NCBI RefSeq assembly: GCF_000526375.1
Contig: NZ_JAFY01000007.1
Span: 186,001 to 250,000, forward strand
Source: Aminiphilus circumscriptus DSM 16581
Lineage (GTDB): Bacteria > Synergistota > Synergistia > Synergistales > Aminiphilaceae
Direction of reading: 5' to 3'
Length of the DNA stretch: 64,000 nucleotides
Shown here: piece after piece, positions 29,372 through 37,713 of the stretch
Layout of the letters: each line of letters begins with the position of its first letter
How positions within the stretch are numbered: position 1 is the first letter of the stretch
Position numbers and translations under genes: made by a program
Notes under the pieces: model-generated
Told to the model about the DNA's origin: nothing
What the model saw: the letters and a program-made list of their open reading frames with translations, nothing else
Database searches by the model: none

Positions 29372-30733
29372 ATGCGGAGGAGCGGCCCGCCTCGTTTCGG
29401 AGGGTCGTTCAAAGCTCTTTTGTCGCGTCGGAAGAGGGTCCATGCCGTTTTTTCCTGCGTGTGGCTTTTCGTGTTCTTTTCTTTCGTCGCGCCGCTTTTT
29501 GCCGAGGAGCTGTCCGCTCCGGAGACATCTCCCATGGAACGTCGGGAGATGTTGCGTGAGGTCACGTCCATTCTGGAGCGGTACACGGCATTTCGGTGGG
29601 GGGAGGATTGTCTCGTCTGGGTGGTGCACTATCCGGAGGAACTTGTGGATCCCTGGGTACGACTGGAGGCCGCAAAACGCGGTTTCTCCGCCGCGGATGC
29701 CGCCACCTACAAGCAATCCTTTCTTCGGGATCTGCGCATGGGTGATTCCGAACCCGTGCTCCTCACCATCTATCAATTCGGCGGATCGCCGCTCTCCCTG
29801 GCTCCCCTTTCGGAACACCTCGCTCTCGTGAATGACAGAGGAGAACGCGTTGCTCCCTCCTCCTACGATGAATCCTTTGACGGGGTTCTCTCCGGTGTCG
29901 TGCAGGGATTGGTTTTCTTTCCGAGACAGGAGGGAACGTTCACCCTTTCCCTTTCCGGAATGGCCGGAGAGGAGCAGTTTTTTGCCTTTTCGGGAATGTC
30001 TCCGGCGAAAGAACCGGTTGCCGCGTCGCGCGACGTCCCCGCCGAGACCATGGTGGTCACTCTGGGGGAGAACCCCGGAGGAGGAAAGACCGGACAAGAC
30101 GCCCCGAAGGGCGCGGTGACGGTGGCCGCAAATTCCTCCGTGCCGAAGAGGGAAGAGGGGAAAAAAGCGCCCTCTCCGCATCCTCAAAAAACCGACGCGG
30201 ACGTGCCGTCTCCGCCGCCTTTTCTCGTCATGCCCAACGCACCGGTTCCCATCCAGGGAGGAGGGGTGGCGATGCCGATGCAGGACACGTCTCTTCCTTC
30301 CTCCGGGGAGGTGGCTTCGGAGGAACCGCTCGCAGTGGACGAGGCGGTTCCTGAGATGTCGCTTTCCATGGATGTCGGAGCACGGCCTCTCGAAGATGTC
30401 GCTCCGGCGTCGGGGACGCCGGAACGGCTCATTCGGCTCTCCCGGCAGCAGACGGTGGAGAAGTTCCTCCAGGGGTGGATCGCGGGGGACGTGGATGCCA
30501 TGTACGAACTGCTCACGAAGGACACGAAGGTGTTGTACACCCGTGACGCCTTCGGGAAACGCGTGCTCGAAGGAAGTTTTCGCTGGGCGCTTAAGGAGGG
30601 GTACGTTCTCTCCTGGCCCAACGAGACGGTGGTGAAGGTCAGTGCCGCCCAGAAGCTGTTGGTCATGCGGGTGCTGAGGAGCGAGGTCCTTCGTCTTGTG
30701 GAAGAACAGGGCATCTGGCGGATTTCCTGGTAG
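29372..30733 (+). CDS. Exported Pro/Glu-rich protein of unknown family
   Basis: A 453-residue exported protein. The signal peptide is long (about 1-44; core VFSCVWLFVFFSFVAPLFA). Residues about 45-210 form a globular region with PWVRLEAAKRGFS and LLTIYQFGGSPLSL. A Pro/Ala/Glu-rich flexible linker (about 215-350) follows. The last 100 residues (QTVEKFLQGWIAGDVDAMYELL onward) resemble an NTF2/SnoaL-like fold, a common small ligand-binding or scaffold domain. ATG at 29372 follows AAAAAGGAGG; the ATG at 29333 is less likely. Its 3' end overlaps the lptC start. Confidence 0.75.
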   Translation: MRRSGPPRFGGSFKALLSRRKRVHAVFSCVWLFVFFSFVAPLFAEELSAPETSPMERREMLREVTSILERYTAFRWGEDCLVWVVHYPEELVDPWVRLEAAKRGFSAADAATYKQSFLRDLRMGDSEPVLLTIYQFGGSPLSLAPLSEHLALVNDRGERVAPSSYDESFDGVLSGVVQGLVFFPRQEGTFTLSLSGMAGEEQFFAFSGMSPAKEPVAASRDVPAETMVVTLGENPGGGKTGQDAPKGAVTVAANSSVPKREEGKKAPSPHPQKTDADVPSPPPFLVMPNAPVPIQGGGVAMPMQDTSLPSSGEVASEEPLAVDEAVPEMSLSMDVGARPLEDVAPASGTPERLIRLSRQQTVEKFLQGWIAGDVDAMYELLTKDTKVLYTRDAFGKRVLEGSFRWALKEGYVLSWPNETVVKVSAAQKLLVMRVLRSEVLRLVEEQGIWRISW

Positions 30734-31265
30734 ACTGCTCGCGTTTCTTGTGCTCGCGGGGGTTGCCGGGCTGGTTTTTCTGATGAAACGGGACGTGAGC
30801 CTCCTGGAGGAGTTCATGAAAACTCAAGGGACGGCTCCGAAATTGCCGCTCACGTTGGAGCGGGTCTCCATTTCGCGGAACGTGGAGGAGAATCTCTGGA
30901 CTGTGCGGACCCCGCGACTGGAGCGTCTGGGTGAGCAAGTGCGGGCTGTTTCCCTGGAAGTGGAACTCGTCGACGAGGAACGACGCCGGTATGTCATGGT
31001 TGCGGAGACGGGAATGTTCGACGAGGAATTCGGCGACGTTCTCCTCGAGCGGGTTCGGGGCGAGGTGGAGTTTCCTTCGGGGGACCTGCGCTTTGTCGCT
31101 CCGAAAGGGACATGGAATCGGGGGGACGGGAGACTTGTCTTTCCCGAAGGTGTCTTCGCGGAAGAGAACGAAAAGACGACGCTTCGCGCCGGTGCCGGAT
31201 GGATTCTTCCCGGCGGGAGCGTTTTCCTGAGCGGGGACGTGGTTGTGGAATGGGAGGAACCATGA
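30696..31265 (+). CDS. lptC: LPS-export periplasmic protein LptC
   Basis: About 189 residues: a single N-terminal membrane anchor (LLAFLVLAGVAGLVFLM) and a periplasmic beta-jellyroll with the LptC/OstA-like repeats (LVDEERRRYVMVAETGMF, GEVEFPSGDLRFVAPKG, FLSGDVVVEWEEP). LptC receives LPS from LptBFG and passes it to LptA. Identification rests on fold-like pattern and on its position directly before lptD. The start is uncertain: TTG at 30696 lies inside the previous gene; GTG at 30750 would truncate the anchor. Confidence 0.78.
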   Translation: MWKNRASGGFPGRLLAFLVLAGVAGLVFLMKRDVSLLEEFMKTQGTAPKLPLTLERVSISRNVEENLWTVRTPRLERLGEQVRAVSLEVELVDEERRRYVMVAETGMFDEEFGDVLLERVRGEVEFPSGDLRFVAPKGTWNRGDGRLVFPEGVFAEENEKTTLRAGAGWILPGGSVFLSGDVVVEWEEP

Positions 31266-32941
31266 GGGAAGCTCGTTCGATGTCGTTGTTTCCGGTGCTG
31301 TTGCTCGTCCTGTTTTTTCTCCAGGCGTCTCTCCTCCCGGTTTTCGGCGAGGAACCCGTACCTCAGGTTGTGGTGGATGCCGACCGTGTTATCTATGACG
31401 AGGCAGGATACACCGCTCTCGCCGAGGGTAACGTGCGCCTCCGCTACGGCGAGTTTCGCCTTCAGGCTCCCCATGTCGAAATGGATACGCGCACGCAGCT
31501 GCTCAGGGCCTCCGCGGCGCCGGGGGAACTGGTGACGGTGCATTGGCGGGGCCGCCGCTTGTCGGGAGAGCGGGCGGAGTTCAACCTGGCCACCCAGGAA
31601 GGGGTGGTGCGCAACGCTTCGGGACAAGTGGACGCGCTTCTTTTCAAGGGAAAGGAGCTCGAGGTTCTTCCCTTCGAGACGGCGGTACGGACGAACCGCA
31701 TCAGCGCCCGGCAGGCTCGAGGTGGCGACCGGGACGGAGACATGGCGTTCTGGGAAGGCGCGACCATCACCACCTGCACGGAGGAGCGTCCGCATTACCG
31801 GCTGGAAGCGACGAATCTCGTCGTTGTCCCCGGAAAGCGAGTCGTGGCGAGAAATCCCAAGGTCTACATCGGCGAGTTTCTTCTGTTTCGTTATCCCTTT
31901 GACTACGTAGTTCAGTTGGACACAAAACGGCGGGCACTTCAGACGTCCTTCTTTCCTTTCCTGAGTTATGAGGAAGACCGCGGGATTGGAGTGGGGTTTT
32001 CCGGGCCTGTTACGTGGCCTGGAGGGAGTCTCACCCTCGGACTTATGTACTGGAAGGAATCGGAGTTCGAGGGGTGGGGGAAGTTCGAGCAGGAGCTGAG
32101 CGACACCGTGCGTCTTTTCGGAGAGACCGAATATTCCTACGAGAAGGAATCGGACGAAAAGACCTGGCGCCCCACCTGGGGATTCCGTGTTCTCTCCGGA
32201 GGGTGGAGCGGCACGATGAGCTGGAAACAGCGGGAGGCCGTGGAGATCGAAAAACAACTCGGCAAGATCTACCGGGGAACGCTGGAACGCGATCCTGAAT
32301 TCACCCTGGTCGGTCCCTGGTGGTCCGATGGAGCGAGCGGAGGATGGTGGCGTCTCCACGGCACCTGGGGCACCTACGAGGAAGAGGGGCTTCGCGCCGA
32401 ACGCCGCGGCGCGGGAGTGGAACTTTACGGCGAGGGTTCGGGGACGAATCTCGTGCCCTTCTGGAAGGCCAAGTACATGCGCTATTTCTACGACAGGGAG
32501 AGTGCCGGAGGTGACGACACCCAGACTGTCACCGAGGCGGCGCTGGGCTTCGAATGGCCTCTTTCGAGTCTGCGGATGCGCACCACCTACTTTCGGCGCT
32601 GGGTGTCCGGCGGTTCTCCTCTGCAGTGGGATGCGGAGGAGGAAGCGGAGGAGCTTTACCAGAAAATCACCGTTCCCCTCGGGAACGGATGGAAATTCGC
32701 CGCCCGGGGCGGATACGATCTCAACGCGTCGGAACTGCAGGAGATGGCCTATTGGGTGACCTATACCCTCGATTGCATGGAGTGGGAGCTGTTGGTACGG
32801 GACGATCTTCAAAACGGCGATGACTGGGCGGGCCTGCGCATCACCATCCTTGCGTTTCCGGACACGCCTCTCGGTGTGGGACAGGAGGAGATCGACGACA
32901 GGGGGAGCCGCCCCAAGGATCTCCCCGGATCCGGAAACTGA
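31262..32941 (+). CDS. lptD: LPS-assembly outer-membrane protein LptD
   Basis: A 559-residue exported protein. After a signal peptide (cut near residue 29) comes an OstA/LptA-like jellyroll (about 33-150: VVVDADRVIYDEAGYTALAEGNVRLRYG). A beta-barrel with alternating aromatic strands and conserved barrel motifs (FLSYEEDRGIGVGF, TWPGGSLTLGLMYW) follows. It would insert LPS in the outer leaflet with LptE. It is shorter than the roughly 780 residues of the E. coli protein. The start overlaps the lptC stop (ATGA) and follows GGGAGGAACC. Confidence 0.85.
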   Translation: MREARSMSLFPVLLLVLFFLQASLLPVFGEEPVPQVVVDADRVIYDEAGYTALAEGNVRLRYGEFRLQAPHVEMDTRTQLLRASAAPGELVTVHWRGRRLSGERAEFNLATQEGVVRNASGQVDALLFKGKELEVLPFETAVRTNRISARQARGGDRDGDMAFWEGATITTCTEERPHYRLEATNLVVVPGKRVVARNPKVYIGEFLLFRYPFDYVVQLDTKRRALQTSFFPFLSYEEDRGIGVGFSGPVTWPGGSLTLGLMYWKESEFEGWGKFEQELSDTVRLFGETEYSYEKESDEKTWRPTWGFRVLSGGWSGTMSWKQREAVEIEKQLGKIYRGTLERDPEFTLVGPWWSDGASGGWWRLHGTWGTYEEEGLRAERRGAGVELYGEGSGTNLVPFWKAKYMRYFYDRESAGGDDTQTVTEAALGFEWPLSSLRMRTTYFRRWVSGGSPLQWDAEEEAEELYQKITVPLGNGWKFAARGGYDLNASELQEMAYWVTYTLDCMEWELLVRDDLQNGDDWAGLRITILAFPDTPLGVGQEEIDDRGSRPKDLPGSGN

Positions 32942-32942
32942 C

Positions 32943-33896
32943 ATGCCTGCAGACGTGGAAAGGATTCTCGTCGCCTGCGGCGGCGACAGCCCCGAGCGGG
33001 AGGTTTCCCTCAGAAGCGGCGCGGCGGTGTGCCAGGCTCTCGCGGAGGATGGATGGCCCTCGAAACTCCTGACGCTGCAGACCCCGAAGGACGTTTTGCC
33101 CCTTCTGCGGGAGGGCACGGCGGTGTTCGTCGCGCTTCACGGAGGATGGGGTGAGGATGGGCGTTTTCAGGCGCTTCTGGAAATGGCGGGCGTTCCTTAC
33201 ACGGGAAGCGGGCCCGAAGGGTGCATGCGCGCCATGGACAAGGTGGTGAGCAAGCTCCTCTTTCGGCAGTACGGTATTCCCACGGCGGCGTTCTCGCTTC
33301 TGCATTCCGGAGGAGGACATTCCGAGGCGGCCTTGTGCGCGCTCGCCCGCCGCGTTGCGGAAGGCGAAATCCTTGTCGTCAAACCCTCCGGCGCCGGAAG
33401 TACCGTGGGAGTCACCATCGTCCGGAAAGAGGAGGAGCTGAGCGAGGCGGTCCGGGAGGCGGAGCGCTTCGATGGAACTGTGCTCGTGGAGGACTACATT
33501 CCCGGGAAGGAACTCACGGTGACGGTGTGGGACGATGGAAGCGGTCCGTCGGCGTTTCCCGTCGTCGAGATTCGACCCAAAGGCACTTTCTACACCTACG
33601 AGGCGAAGTACACTCCCTTTTCCAGCGAATATCTCGTCCCCGCGCCGCTCGACGAGAAGACGTCCGACAAGGTTCGACGCATCGCCGTGGAAGCTCATCG
33701 GGCCACGCGGTGCGAGATCTACAGCCGGGTGGATCTGCGCCTCGATCCTCAAGGAAAGCCATGGGTTCTGGAGGTGAACGCCGTTCCGGGGATGACCGCC
33801 ACCAGCCTCGTTCCCAAGGCTGCGGCGGCGTTCGGTTGGAGCTTTCCCGAGCTGGCAGGACGAATCCTTCGGGCCTCTCTCAGGAAGCGAGGATGA
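32943..33896 (+). CDS. ddl: D-alanine--D-alanine ligase
   Basis: ATP-grasp enzyme forming the D-Ala-D-Ala end of the peptidoglycan peptide; 317 residues. Motifs are CGGDSPEREVSLRSG, VFVALHGGWGEDGRFQALLE, PYTGSG, MDKVVSKLLF, VKPSGAGSTVGVTIV (ATP binding) and LEVNAVPGMTATSLVPKAA. It begins one base after lptD. Its last 17 bases overlap the end of the convergent transporter gene. Confidence 0.95.
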   Translation: MPADVERILVACGGDSPEREVSLRSGAAVCQALAEDGWPSKLLTLQTPKDVLPLLREGTAVFVALHGGWGEDGRFQALLEMAGVPYTGSGPEGCMRAMDKVVSKLLFRQYGIPTAAFSLLHSGGGHSEAALCALARRVAEGEILVVKPSGAGSTVGVTIVRKEEELSEAVREAERFDGTVLVEDYIPGKELTVTVWDDGSGPSAFPVVEIRPKGTFYTYEAKYTPFSSEYLVPAPLDEKTSDKVRRIAVEAHRATRCEIYSRVDLRLDPQGKPWVLEVNAVPGMTATSLVPKAAAAFGWSFPELAGRILRASLRKRG

Positions 33897-35163
33897 AATA
33901 GCGGAGATAGAGGTAAAGCGTGGAGGAGAGCAGCGTGGCTCCCGTGACGAGGCTTCCGACGCGGAGGAAGCGGAAGAAGGAGAGCCTGATGCCGCCTTTC
34001 TCCGCGATGCCCGCCAGGACAAGGTTCGCCGATGCACCCACCAGTGTTCCGTTTCCCCCCAGACAGGCCCCCAAAGCGAGTGCCCACCAGAGCGGTTCCG
34101 CGTTCATGGACGAGAGGGATGCCACATCCCGCACGAGGGGAATCATGGCCGCCGTGTAGGGGACGTTGTCCACCAGGGCGGAGAGAATTCCCGAGCCCCA
34201 CAGGAGCATCCCGGCGAACAGTTCGGGGCGGTTTCCGACGGTGTCCACGAGATGCGTTGCGGCGATCTCGATGATCCCCAGGTGTTCGAGAGTTCCCACG
34301 AGCATGAAGAGTGTGGAGAAAAAAAGAATGGTGACCCAGTCCACTTCCTGAAGGGCCTTTTCCAGCGGGACAGGACAGAGCAAAAGCCCCGCCGTGGCCC
34401 CCGCGATGGCGATGGTCGCGGCCTCGAAACCAAGTGTGCCGTGAAGTGTGAACGCCGCAAGCACTCCGGCGAGGACGGCGAGAATCCGTATCGTTCCCTT
34501 TTTGTCCAGCGGTTTTCCGCCTCTTTGAAATCGAAGGAGGAGTTCCTCCGTTTTGTGCGAGGGAACCAGCTCCTTCCGGAAGAGCAGGTACAACAGGCCG
34601 TGCATGATGCACAGCGCCAGCAGCGCCGCAGGGCCCAGGTGCAGGAGGAACTCGTTGAAGGAAAGACCGGCGGCGGATCCGATGAGGATGTTGGGCGGAT
34701 CGCCGATGAGTGTCGCTGTTCCACCGATGTTGGAGGCGAAGATCTCTCCGAAGATGAACGGCTCCGGGTCGAGATCCAGAGTTTCGCACACGGCGAGGGC
34801 CACGGGACCGATGAGGAGCACCGTGGTGACGTTGTCGAGGAGAGCGGAGATGAGTGCCGTGAGGGATGTCAGCGCCACGAGGAGCCGCCAGGGATGTCCC
34901 TTGCTCAGCGTGATGGCGGTGATGGCGGTGCGTTGGACGAGTCCCGTCTCTTTGACGATTCCCACGAGGATCATCATGCCGATGAGCAGGCCGATAGTGT
35001 TGAAATCAATGAAGCGAAAGGCGTCTTCCTGGGTGACCAGCCGGAGAAGGAGTACTCCGGAAAGTCCCGCCATTGCCGCCTTCAAACGATGCATCTTTTC
35101 GCTGACGATGAGCGCGAAGGCCGCGACGAAGATGATCCCCGCAAGCCACTGTTGTCCATTCAT
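33880..35163 (-). CDS. ArsB/NhaD-type ion transporter
   Basis: A 427-residue integral membrane protein with about 11-12 helices of the ion-transporter superfamily (SLC13/ArsB/NhaD-like). Two inverted hairpin halves carry the signatures SALLDNVTTVLLIGPVALAV with SNIGGTATLIGDPPNILIG, and SALVDNVPYTAAMIPLV with GGNGTLVGASANLVLAG. The paired Asp-Asn (LLDNVTT and LVDNVPY) and N-x-P loops bind the ion or anion. Substrate could be sodium/proton, arsenite or a carboxylate. Start 35163 follows AGGAGGGAC; an in-frame start at 35319 lies far outside the first helix. Confidence 0.88.
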   Translation of the reverse strand: MNGQQWLAGIIFVAAFALIVSEKMHRLKAAMAGLSGVLLLRLVTQEDAFRFIDFNTIGLLIGMMILVGIVKETGLVQRTAITAITLSKGHPWRLLVALTSLTALISALLDNVTTVLLIGPVALAVCETLDLDPEPFIFGEIFASNIGGTATLIGDPPNILIGSAAGLSFNEFLLHLGPAALLALCIMHGLLYLLFRKELVPSHKTEELLLRFQRGGKPLDKKGTIRILAVLAGVLAAFTLHGTLGFEAATIAIAGATAGLLLCPVPLEKALQEVDWVTILFFSTLFMLVGTLEHLGIIEIAATHLVDTVGNRPELFAGMLLWGSGILSALVDNVPYTAAMIPLVRDVASLSSMNAEPLWWALALGACLGGNGTLVGASANLVLAGIAEKGGIRLSFFRFLRVGSLVTGATLLSSTLYLYLRYFILAS

Positions 35164-35338
35164 GATGCACGTCCCTCCTGGAATGCCGAGACGAATCCAA
35201 GAAAAAAGCGGCAGAGGTGGCCGTTGCCACCCTGCCGTCCGAATTTCCTCCTCGGGCGTTTTCCTCCTCATGTTCCACGGAAAAAGCCAAAAGGAATTTC
35301 CCGTGGGAGAAAAATTCACCCGCTACGCGTGGGTGCGT

Positions 35339-35833
35339 CTACTGGACGCCGATGTCCATGATCTTCAGCCTGCGGATTCCTTTGGGAACACGCACGAGCA
35401 CTTCCTGACCGACCTCCTGCCCCATGAGCGCCTGACCGACAGGGCTCGCGGCGGAAATGCGGTTTTTCTTCGGGTCGGATTCCTCGGAACCCACGATGGT
35501 ATAGACGAAGTCCTTTCGTGAGTCCAGGTCTCTTATCGTGATGGTCGTTCCCAGTGTGACCTTGCTGGTGTCCACATCGGCGGTTTCGACGATACGTACC
35601 CGGCTGAGGCGTGATTCGAGCCATTGAATGCGCGTTTCGAGCTGTGCCTGTTCTTCCTTGGCCGCGTGGTACTCCGCGTTTTCGCTCAGGTCACCGAAGC
35701 CGCGCGCTTCCTCGAGCTTCCGGGCCACTTCGGCCCGTCCATCCGTTCGCAGCTGAATGAGTTCCCGCTTGAGTTGTTCGTAGCCATCCCGCGTCATGGG
35801 GACCTGGTCGTCTGCCGTGCGCAGTTGCGACAT
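35339..35833 (-). CDS. greA: Transcription elongation factor GreA
   Basis: Restarts backtracked RNA polymerase by stimulating transcript cleavage; 164 residues. The N-terminal coiled coil has the acidic tip residues in LEEARGFGDLSENAEYHAAKE, and the C-terminal FKBP-like domain has VYTIVGSEESDPKKNRIS and SPVGQALMGQEVGQEV. ATG at 35833 follows AGGAGG. Its leader carries a consensus-like promoter and an immediate terminator-like hairpin. Confidence 0.96.
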   Translation of the reverse strand: MSQLRTADDQVPMTRDGYEQLKRELIQLRTDGRAEVARKLEEARGFGDLSENAEYHAAKEEQAQLETRIQWLESRLSRVRIVETADVDTSKVTLGTTITIRDLDSRKDFVYTIVGSEESDPKKNRISAASPVGQALMGQEVGQEVLVRVPKGIRRLKIMDIGVQ

Positions 35834-35885
35834 GTCTCTCAACCTCCTGTCCCGTCTTCGCTTCAAGAGCGTCGCCGGGCGGTTC

Positions 35886-35916
35886 AAAAGCGGGACACCT
35901 CGACGTGTGTCCCGCT
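35886..35916 (-). terminator. Attenuator-like hairpin in the greA leader
   Basis: On the minus strand AGCGGGACAC pairs perfectly with GTGTCCCGCT (35907-35916 and 35889-35898 in + coordinates), eight-base loop, followed by TTTTG. It begins a few bases after the predicted start site and would stop transcription before greA. Confidence 0.6.
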
Positions 35917-35927
35917 GCTGACGGCAC

Positions 35928-35956
35928 ATTGTAGCAAAGATGGTCTCCGAGGGCAA
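35928..35956 (-). promoter_or_regulatory. greA promoter
   Basis: On the minus strand TTGCCC (35951-35956), 17-base spacer, TACAAT (35928-35933). Predicted start about 35921. Confidence 0.7.
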
Positions 35957-36104
35957 TCTCTCCTGTGAAGGATTTTTTCGATGTCACGGAAAAAGAAGGC
36001 TGAAAGAAGTCCGTTTCTCCGGGAGAACGCGGAGGAAGGAGCATGATTTCCGCGCTCTCCCGGAGAGGGGGTGTTTTGAGGGCATGGAACATCTCTCTTC
36101 TAAA

Positions 36105-36204
36105 GGAACCTCTGAATGAGGCTACATCAGCCCCGCAGGGCGCCTCGCAGAGCCTGATGCGACCCGAGTCAAGGGAAAGCGAAGGGTCTTTATTCAGAGC
36201 TTCC
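36105..36204. mobile_element. 100-bp MITE-like element with 5-bp target duplication
   Basis: Terminal inverted repeats GGAACCTCTGAAT (36105-36117) and ATTCAGAGCTTCC (36192-36204) match at 12 of 13 positions. The flanks carry a direct duplication CTAAA (36100-36104 and 36205-36209). The interior contains an imperfect hairpin between CATCAG (36125-) and CTGATG (-36159) and no coding capacity. This is the structure of a non-autonomous transposon moved in trans. The parent element is not in the window. Confidence 0.72.
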
Positions 36205-36307
36205 CTAAAAACCATTCAGTGTGCCGACCGGAAAAAGATCGGTCTCCTCCAAGCGGGACAATAACGGGAGTTTTCCGGAAAAAGTATGGAAATCGCGCCT
36301 CCCTTTC

Positions 36308-36336
36308 TTGACAGGTTGTCTCTGGAGGCGTATAGT
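36308..36336 (+). promoter_or_regulatory. Promoter of the threonine operon
   Basis: Consensus TTGACA (36308-36313), 17-base spacer, TATAGT (36331-36336). It starts the T-box leader about 330 bases before thrC. Confidence 0.82.
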
Positions 36337-36342
36337 CTCCCC

Positions 36343-36645
36343 CAATATTTCCTGGTTATTCTGTCGCGATGAAAGGGAAGGCCTGTCCAAGGTGTGCGGA
36401 GGACAGAGAGAAGGGTTCTTGGGCTGAAAGACTCTTCACTCCGCGGGAAAAGGTCACCGCCCTGGAGCGTGCGTTGAAAACCGTGAATCCGAAAGGGTCA
36501 AGACGCAGGGGAGCGCCCCTTATCGCGCTGTGAGATGCCGTTTTTTGGAGTGCGTTTTTTCGGAGACGTGCTTCATGCGAAAAGCGGAAGTGAAGTGGAA
36601 CCGCGGGACTCCCGTCTTCATAGAAGAAGGGAGTCTTTTTGTTTT
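36343..36645 (+). promoter_or_regulatory. T-box leader (tRNA-sensing riboswitch) upstream of thrC
   Basis: The leader contains the T-box core AAGTGGAACCGCG (36593-36605; consensus AGGGTGGNACCGCG). A terminator follows at once: ACTCCC-g-TCTTC pairs with GAAGA-a-GGGAGT (36608-36619 with 36623-36634, three-base loop), then CTTTTTGTTTT. Upstream a Stem I-like element is visible: GCGGAG (36396-36401) pairs with CTCCGC (36439-36444), with AGAGAG (36405-36410) and GGCTGAAAG (36422-36430), which recall the AG bulge and apical loop. Thr codons ACT (36431 and 36438) and ACC (36456) are specifier candidates. Uncharged tRNA-Thr would favour the antiterminator and turn on the operon. The specifier was not resolved by folding. 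Confidence 0.75.
36608..36645 (+). terminator. Regulated terminator of the T-box leader
   Basis: Two-part stem (6+5 bp around one mismatch) with a three-base loop and a T-rich tail. The T-box core partly overlaps its 5' arm, so terminator and antiterminator are mutually exclusive. Confidence 0.82.
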
Positions 36646-36669
36646 CTGCGGATCAGGGAGGTGTTTCCA

Positions 36670-37713
36670 TTGCGTGGAGTGCTTCATCGATATGGGACGA
36701 ATCTGCGCCTTACGGAGCGGACTCCCCTTCTCTCTCTTGGAGAGGGGAGCACGCCTCTTGTGGCGTGCCGGAACCTGGGAGGGGAGCTTGGCATCGAGCT
36801 TTTCGCCAAGTATGAGGGATTGAATCCCACCGGATCCTTCAAGGATCGCGGGATGGTCCTCGCCGTGGCGAAGGCGCTGGAGGCGGGGAGCAGGGCGGTG
36901 GTGTGCGCCTCCACGGGCAACACTTCGGCCTCCGCCGCGGCCTATGCGGCGACTGCGGGCATTCCCTGTCACGTGCTGCTTCCGGCGGGCAAGGTGGCTC
37001 TCGGCAAGCTCGCCCAGGCGCTCATCTACGGAGCGAAGGTCATTGCCGTGCGGGGGAATTTCGACACGGCTCTCGACCTCGCCCGGGATGCCTCGCGGCG
37101 ACTCGGCCTGGCCATCGTGAACTCCGTGAATCCCTATCGGCTCAGGGGGCAGCGGTCCGCCGCGTGGGAGATCTGCGACGATCTGGGGGACGCGCCGGAC
37201 TGGCTCGCCATTCCCGTGGGCAACGCGGGGAACATCACCGCCTACTGGGCGGGCTTCGTCCAGTACGCCCGGTCCGGAAAAGCCTCCCGGATTCCCCGGA
37301 TGATGGGGTTTCAGGCCGAAGGAGCCAGCCCGATGGTGAGGGGGGAGGATGTGCCCCAGCCCGAGACGGTGGCCACGGCGATTCGCATCGGGCGCCCCGT
37401 GAACGCCCGAAAGGCCCGTTGGGCCGTGCGGCGTTCCGGCGGAGCCTTTGCCGCGGTGTCGGACCCGGAGATCCTGGAGGCCCAGAGGATCTTGGCCTCC
37501 AGGGAGGGACTCTTTGCGGAACCGGCCTCGGCGGCTCCGCTGGCGGGGCTTCTGGCGCTTGCCCGCCGGAATGAACTGCCGAGGGGGATTCGAGTGGTCA
37601 TGGTGCTCACGGGAAACGGCCTCAAGGATCCCGATGCCGCGCTGGGAAAGACTCCGGCCATCACGGAAATCGACGGAAACTGGAGTTCTCTCGAGGAGGT
37701 GTTCCGGTCATGA
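36670..37713 (+). CDS. thrC: Threonine synthase
   Basis: PLP enzyme converting O-phosphohomoserine to threonine; 347 residues from TTG at 36670. Motifs are LRGVLHRYGTNLRLTERTPL (typical ThrC start), EGSTPLV, the PLP-Lys in NPTGSFKDRGM, and CASTGNTSASAAAY. TTG lies eight bases after GGGAGG. The longer in-frame stretch back to 36535 runs through the T-box and its terminator, so it cannot be coding. First gene of the thrC-thrB-lysC-asd operon. Confidence 0.93.
   Translation: MRGVLHRYGTNLRLTERTPLLSLGEGSTPLVACRNLGGELGIELFAKYEGLNPTGSFKDRGMVLAVAKALEAGSRAVVCASTGNTSASAAAYAATAGIPCHVLLPAGKVALGKLAQALIYGAKVIAVRGNFDTALDLARDASRRLGLAIVNSVNPYRLRGQRSAAWEICDDLGDAPDWLAIPVGNAGNITAYWAGFVQYARSGKASRIPRMMGFQAEGASPMVRGEDVPQPETVATAIRIGRPVNARKARWAVRRSGGAFAAVSDPEILEAQRILASREGLFAEPASAAPLAGLLALARRNELPRGIRVVMVLTGNGLKDPDAALGKTPAITEIDGNWSSLEEVFRS

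Noticed and set aside
28742-33118. Two long minus-strand frames (691 and 764 codons)
   Set aside because: They lie opposite signal-peptide-bearing + genes and lptC, lptD and ddl. They show no domain and no ribosome binding site.
34252-35361. 369-codon plus-strand frame
   Set aside because: Lies across the minus-strand transporter gene; the transporter has clear paired membrane motifs while this translation is charged low-complexity.
36535-36669. Upstream extension of thrC by 45 codons
   Set aside because: This stretch contains the T-box core and the terminator hairpin, and the family N-terminus begins at the TTG at 36670.
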